Notes under the pieces: generated by a model
The model's input: only the letters and a program-made list of their open reading frames with translations
The model's database searches: none
Told to the model about the DNA's origin: nothing
Program-made: the position numbers and the translations under genes
Assembly: GCF_014200755.1 (NCBI RefSeq)
Contig: NZ_JACHCM010000005.1
Coordinates: 124,001-188,000, forward strand
Length of the DNA stretch: 64,000 nucleotides
Reading direction: 5' to 3'
Source of the DNA: Rhodanobacter sp. ANJX3
GTDB taxonomy: Bacteria > Pseudomonadota > Gammaproteobacteria > Xanthomonadales > Rhodanobacteraceae
Shown: positions 61,001 through 64,000 of the stretch, in pieces
Layout: the number at the start of each line of letters is the position of its first letter
Position numbering within the stretch: position 1 is the first letter of the stretch

Positions 61001-61230
61001 TTGACCGTGGTGGTCAGCACGCGCTCGTACGGCGAGGTGATTCGGCCTTCCATCTGGTCCGGCGGCAGGCCGGTGTACTGCCATACCACCGCGATCACCG
61101 GGATGTTGATGTCCGGAAAAATGTCGGTCGGCGTGCGCATCGCCGACAGCGGGCCGATGATCAGGATCAACAGCGCCAGAACGACGAAGGTGTAGGGTCG
61201 CGACAGCGCGATCCGGACGAGGGCCTGCAT
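58024..61230 (-). CDS. RND efflux permease subunit (HAE1-type)
   Basis: The 1068-residue inner-membrane antiporter has twelve helices and two large periplasmic loops. The start RPYTFVVLALLILIIGPLSA and the proton-relay helix with paired Asp (VGILVDDATVTIENI) place it in the hydrophobe/amphiphile family. It pumps compounds out of the periplasm or membrane; the substrate range is unknown. It is first in the operon, ahead of adaptor and channel, the reverse of acrAB order but seen in related Proteobacterial clusters. A perfect inverted repeat (61301-61320) lies 71 bases upstream of its start, and a two-component pair is directly upstream. Confidence 0.95.
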   Translation of the reverse strand: MQALVRIALSRPYTFVVLALLILIIGPLSAMRTPTDIFPDINIPVIAVVWQYTGLPPDQMEGRITSPYERVLTTTVNDVEHIESKSIAGFGIVKIFFQPTVNVATANAQVTAVSQTLLRQLPAGTNPPLILNYSASTVPIIQLALSGKGLSEQNLGDLALNILRPQLVSVAGAAVPYPYGGKTRQVQIDVDPSALQARGLSANDVANALAAQNLITPVGTQKIGDFEYTLQLNNAPDELQGLADLPVKTVNGTTIYIRDVAHVLDGAPPQTNIVHVDGGRSVLMSVLKNGSASTLAIVAGIRQRLEDAKATLPDNLKIAPIGDQSIFVRAAISGVAREGIIAAALTSLMILLFLGSWRSTVIIAVSIPLAILSSIAALSAIGETLNIMTLGGLALAVGILVDDATVTIENINWHLEQGKQVEQSILDGAQQIVTPAFVSLLCICIVFVPMFFLEGVARFLFVPMAESVIFAMIASFILSRTLVPTMAKYLLHPHVDADGKHEEVKPTRNPLVRFQRAFEARFEKVRASYHGLLALAMEHRRLFVTGFMVFVVLSFALVPTLGRNFFPDVDAGQILMHVRAPVGTRLEQSAQLFAQIQRSVKRIIPAEELGTVVDNIGLSNSGINNTYNNTGTIGEQDGDIQIALNEGHHPTADYVRQMREKLPHEFPGVTFSFPPADIVSQILNFGSPAPIALQIRGPKLPANFKYADTLLREIKRIPGIADARIQESQASPGFKIDMDRTQAQLLGITARDVTNSLVVNLAGSSQVAPTFWLNPQNDISYPIVLQTPQYSLDSLASLRNLSITGSNGNSQVLGGLATVSRQATNAVVDQYNIQPVVQIFATTQDRDLGGVSADIQKVIAAHDKELPKGSHVELLGQVKTMNSAFSGLLFGLLGALVLIYLLIVVNFQSWADPFVIITALPAALAGIIWMLFVTHTALSVPALTGAIMCMGVATANSILVVSFCRERLHDHGNALDAALEGGFVRFRPVLMTALAMIIGMAPMALGLGEGGEQNAPLGRAVIGGLIFATTATLLFVPVVFSMIHARYVHKPDPHKPDPAPASGEPAHV

Positions 61231-61300
61231 GGAGTATCCCGCGGAAATGTTGCGTAGCAGCGAATTTTGCCACGCGGCGCCTTTTACACCGCGATTCCGG

Positions 61301-61320
61301 GCATGAAGATATTTTCATGC
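61301..61320. promoter_or_regulatory. Perfect inverted repeat upstream of the RND operon
   Basis: Arms GCATGAA (61301-61307) and TTCATGC (61314-61320) flank a 6-base AT-rich centre. The site lies between the histidine-kinase stop (61386) and the RND permease start (61230), so it is well placed to control the pump operon. The symmetry suits a dimeric repressor; OmpR-type regulators more often use direct repeats. No hairpin-terminator U-run follows. Confidence 0.55.
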
Positions 61321-61385
61321 GACGGTGCGAAAAGCGTTACGAATGGCCCTTGCCGACTCGGCACGCGGAGATCGTGAACAGGCTC

Positions 61386-62756
61386 TTATACCGCCCGAGC
61401 CGCGCGGCAGTGCAGGCTCAGCTGAGCGCCCCGGTCGCTGCCGGCGATTTCCAGCGTGTAGCCGTGCAGCCGCGCGATCGCGCTGACGATGCTCAATCCC
61501 AGCCCCGAGCCGGGGGTGCTACGGCTGCTTTCGGTGCGGTAGAAGCGACGAATCACCGCATCGCGCTGATCCGGGGGAATGCCCGGCCCGCTGTCGACGA
61601 CATCGACCCACGGGCCATCATCGGCCGGCCGTGCGCGGATTTCCACCCGGCCGCCGGAGGGGGTGAACTTGATCGCGTTGGCGACCAGGTTGCTCAATGC
61701 CTCCAGCAGCAGATGCCGATCCGCATGGATGAGCGGAAGCACCGGCAGCTCCAGCGCCAGCTGTTGGCCGCGATCCTCAGCCAGCGGCAGATACAGAGCA
61801 TGCACTTCGCGCAGAATCTCGCCCAGATCGACCTCGTCGAAGCCGATGCGGCGGCGCTGGTTTTCCAGTTCGGAGATACGCAGCAGCGCCCGAAAACGAT
61901 CGAGCAGCGCGTCGGTATCGATCATGCAGGCGTCGATGGCCGCCGCCTCCTCGCTGCCTTCGCCGAACTGCTGCTGCAGACGGTACAGCCGTGAACGCAG
62001 CCGGGTCAGCGGTGTGCGCAGATCGTGCGCGATGTTGTCGCACACGCCTTTGACTTCGCCGAGCAGGCGTTCGATTTCGTCGAGCATCGCATTGACGATG
62101 CCGGCCAGCATGTCCAACTCGTCGCCGCGGCGACCGACCGGCAGGCGCTGCGCCAGATTGCCCTGCATGATCGGCAACGTCGCGTCGCGGATGGCATGCA
62201 CCCGGCGCCACGGCCCGCGGCTGAGCAGCCAGCCGCCGAGAAAACCGGGTATGACAGTGAGCGAAAGTCCCCACAGCAGGGCCTGCAGAACGATGGTGCC
62301 GATACGGTCGACGATACTGGTGTCGCGCGTAATCATCAGCACGCGGCCGTCGCGCAAACGCACGGCAGCCGCGCGCACGCGACCGTGGTCGTTACCACTG
62401 ACGTCGTTGCGCGAAACGCCTTCGGGCAGCAAGGCTACAGCGCCGTTGATCGGCACATGCGATGGCAACGCCGTGATCGTGCCGGAAAGGTAATTTCCGC
62501 GCGCGTCGAATTCGCCCCACGCGTTGAGCCGCCGCGTTTCGAGGGTGTCGTAGTCCTTCAGCGCGCGCAGGCGCGTCGGCTCGTCGAGCATCGAAAAATA
62601 CGCCGCCTGGCGGCCGATCAGCTCATCCGATACGCGGCCCAGATAGCTGGCCGCCTGCCAGTAGATCAGGCCGATCACCACGCCGCCCCACAGCGCAAAA
62701 AATACGCCGTAGATCATGATCAGGCGCGCCGTAGTGGAGCGCCATCGTTCAGTCAT
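61386..62756 (-). CDS. Sensor histidine kinase (HAMP, EnvZ/PhoR type)
   Basis: The 456-residue inner-membrane kinase has two membrane helices (LIMIYGVFFALWGGVVIGLIYW and about residues 160-185) around a periplasmic sensor of about 120 residues, a HAMP linker, and the H-box IAHDLRTPLTRL with phosphorylated H244. N-box LSNLVANAIKFTP and G-boxes DSGPGIPP and GSGLGLSIV complete the ATPase. Its ATG 62756 overlaps the response-regulator end by eight bases, so the pair is one operon. The signal is unknown; the neighbouring RND pump suggests an envelope or drug stress. Confidence 0.92.
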   Translation of the reverse strand: MTERWRSTTARLIMIYGVFFALWGGVVIGLIYWQAASYLGRVSDELIGRQAAYFSMLDEPTRLRALKDYDTLETRRLNAWGEFDARGNYLSGTITALPSHVPINGAVALLPEGVSRNDVSGNDHGRVRAAAVRLRDGRVLMITRDTSIVDRIGTIVLQALLWGLSLTVIPGFLGGWLLSRGPWRRVHAIRDATLPIMQGNLAQRLPVGRRGDELDMLAGIVNAMLDEIERLLGEVKGVCDNIAHDLRTPLTRLRSRLYRLQQQFGEGSEEAAAIDACMIDTDALLDRFRALLRISELENQRRRIGFDEVDLGEILREVHALYLPLAEDRGQQLALELPVLPLIHADRHLLLEALSNLVANAIKFTPSGGRVEIRARPADDGPWVDVVDSGPGIPPDQRDAVIRRFYRTESSRSTPGSGLGLSIVSAIARLHGYTLEIAGSDRGAQLSLHCRAARAV

Positions 62757-63429
62757 TCTGCGCAAGGCAGTACCCCGAGCCGCGCACGGTGTGGATCAGC
62801 GGCGCCAGCCCTGCAGTATCGATTTTACGGCGCAGCCGGCCGATATGCACATCGATCAGATTAGTGCCGGGGTCGAAATGAAAACCCCATACGGTTTCGA
62901 AGATCATCGTGCGGGTCAGCACCTGCCCGGCGTTACGCATCAGGAATTCGAGCAGCTTGAACTCGGTCGGCAGCAGCGACAGTTCCTTGCCGGCGCGACG
63001 CGCCACGTGGCGCACAAGATCCAGCTCAAGATCGGCGACCGTCAGCACAGTCTGCGGCGTCTGCGGCCGGTGCCTGCGCAACAGCACTTCGACACGCGCC
63101 AGCATCTCATCCGGCGCAAACGGCTTGGTCAGGTAATCGTCGCCGCCGGCACGCAGGCCGCGCACGCGCTCGTCCACGTCGCACAGCGCGCTGATCATCA
63201 GCACCGGCGTCGCCACGCCCTGCGCGCGCAGGCGCGTAACCACGCTCAGACCGTCCATGCCGGGCAGCATCATGTCCAGTGTGATCGCGTCGTAGCAGGG
63301 GTCGGCCGCGCGCAGCAGCCCTTCGCTGCCGTCGGCGATGCGATCCACGTCGATGCCGTGACCGGTCAGTTCCGCGGCAATTTCACGGGCGGTCACGTCG
63401 TCGTCTTCGATCACCAGTATGCGCGGCAT
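62749..63429 (-). CDS. OmpR-family response regulator
   Basis: The 226-residue protein has a receiver domain with acidic pocket (E8, D9), phosphoacceptor D52 (ITLDMMLPGMDG), a switch T/K region (TPVLMISA, DDYLTKPF) and a C-terminal winged helix (LLPTEFKLLEFLMRNAGQVLTR and VDVHIGRLRRKI-like DVHIGRLRRK). It should be phosphorylated by the kinase encoded just downstream. A ribosome site is not obvious upstream of ATG 63429. It lies 89 bases downstream of the end of rpoH, past its terminator. Confidence 0.94.
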   Translation of the reverse strand: MPRILVIEDDDVTAREIAAELTGHGIDVDRIADGSEGLLRAADPCYDAITLDMMLPGMDGLSVVTRLRAQGVATPVLMISALCDVDERVRGLRAGGDDYLTKPFAPDEMLARVEVLLRRHRPQTPQTVLTVADLELDLVRHVARRAGKELSLLPTEFKLLEFLMRNAGQVLTRTMIFETVWGFHFDPGTNLIDVHIGRLRRKIDTAGLAPLIHTVRGSGYCLAQND

Positions 63430-63471
63430 CGATGTGGATCTATGCAGAAAGGGCAGCGGCTAGCATAACGA

Positions 63472-63495
63472 AACGGCCTCCCGAAGGAGGCCGTT
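63472..63495 (-). terminator. Rho-independent terminator of rpoH
   Basis: A perfect 10-bp stem (63472-63481 with 63486-63495, AACGGCCTCC/GGAGGCCGTT) with a CGAA-type four-base loop lies 24 bases past the rpoH stop. On the minus strand it is followed by a short U-rich stretch (UUUCGUU). The stem is symmetrical, so it may also slow transcription coming the other way, but no rightward gene precedes it. Confidence 0.75.
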
Positions 63496-63518
63496 CGCGC
63501 TCGGCAATGCATCGATGC

Positions 63519-64000
<482 letters not shown>

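Overview
The window is high-G+C chromosomal DNA from a gammaproteobacterium. The gene content points to Xanthomonadales (Lysobacterales), most likely Rhodanobacteraceae (Dyella, Rhodanobacter or Luteibacter-like): Oar-type TonB-dependent receptors next to TPR-sulfotransferases, a tatABC/hemH block, gltBD, envC plus a C-terminal processing protease, and rpoH. This assignment is inferred from gene content, not from a database search. I saw no insertion sequence, prophage, CRISPR array, tRNA or rRNA gene.

1-13.7 kb is the most distinctive part. Two TonB-dependent receptors (the first cut by the window edge) flank four genes that each join an N-terminal TPR array to a modifying enzyme: one aspartyl/asparaginyl beta-hydroxylase and three PAPS-dependent sulfotransferases of the protein-tyrosine-sulfotransferase-like type. 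Intergenic regions here are long and AT-rich. The second receptor has a candidate promoter whose whole 17-bp spacer is a palindrome, and its rho-independent terminator ends five bases before the next start codon.

13.7-29.6 kb is mostly core housekeeping: DegV, an SDR oxidoreductase, a small lipoprotein, SppA, a MATE exporter, a DUF3667 membrane protein, PriA, TatABC, a SYLF protein, ferrochelatase HemH with an overlapping alpha/beta hydrolase, and an MFS exporter coupled to a DUF1993 protein. Upstream of priA lies an origin-like cluster of DnaA boxes beside an AT-rich stretch.

29.6-45.5 kb holds a small orphan protein, a COG2509 FAD-dependent oxidoreductase, a DsbA/FrnE-like protein, a GAF-GAF-GGDEF-EAL c-di-GMP enzyme, DinG overlapped by HutD, a frameshifted DUF938 methyltransferase gene, a YchJ-like protein, an export-signal-bearing LigB, an NRDE (TANGO2-like) protein, a nucleoside-recognition membrane protein, an MmyB-type regulator and a class I methyltransferase.

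45.5-64 kb holds gltB-gltD (ammonia assimilation), envC and an S41 protease (envelope and cell division), an unknown 131-residue protein, an RND tripartite efflux operon transcribed permease, adaptor, outer-membrane factor, an OmpR/EnvZ-type two-component pair just upstream on the same strand, and the 3' end of rpoH with its terminator.
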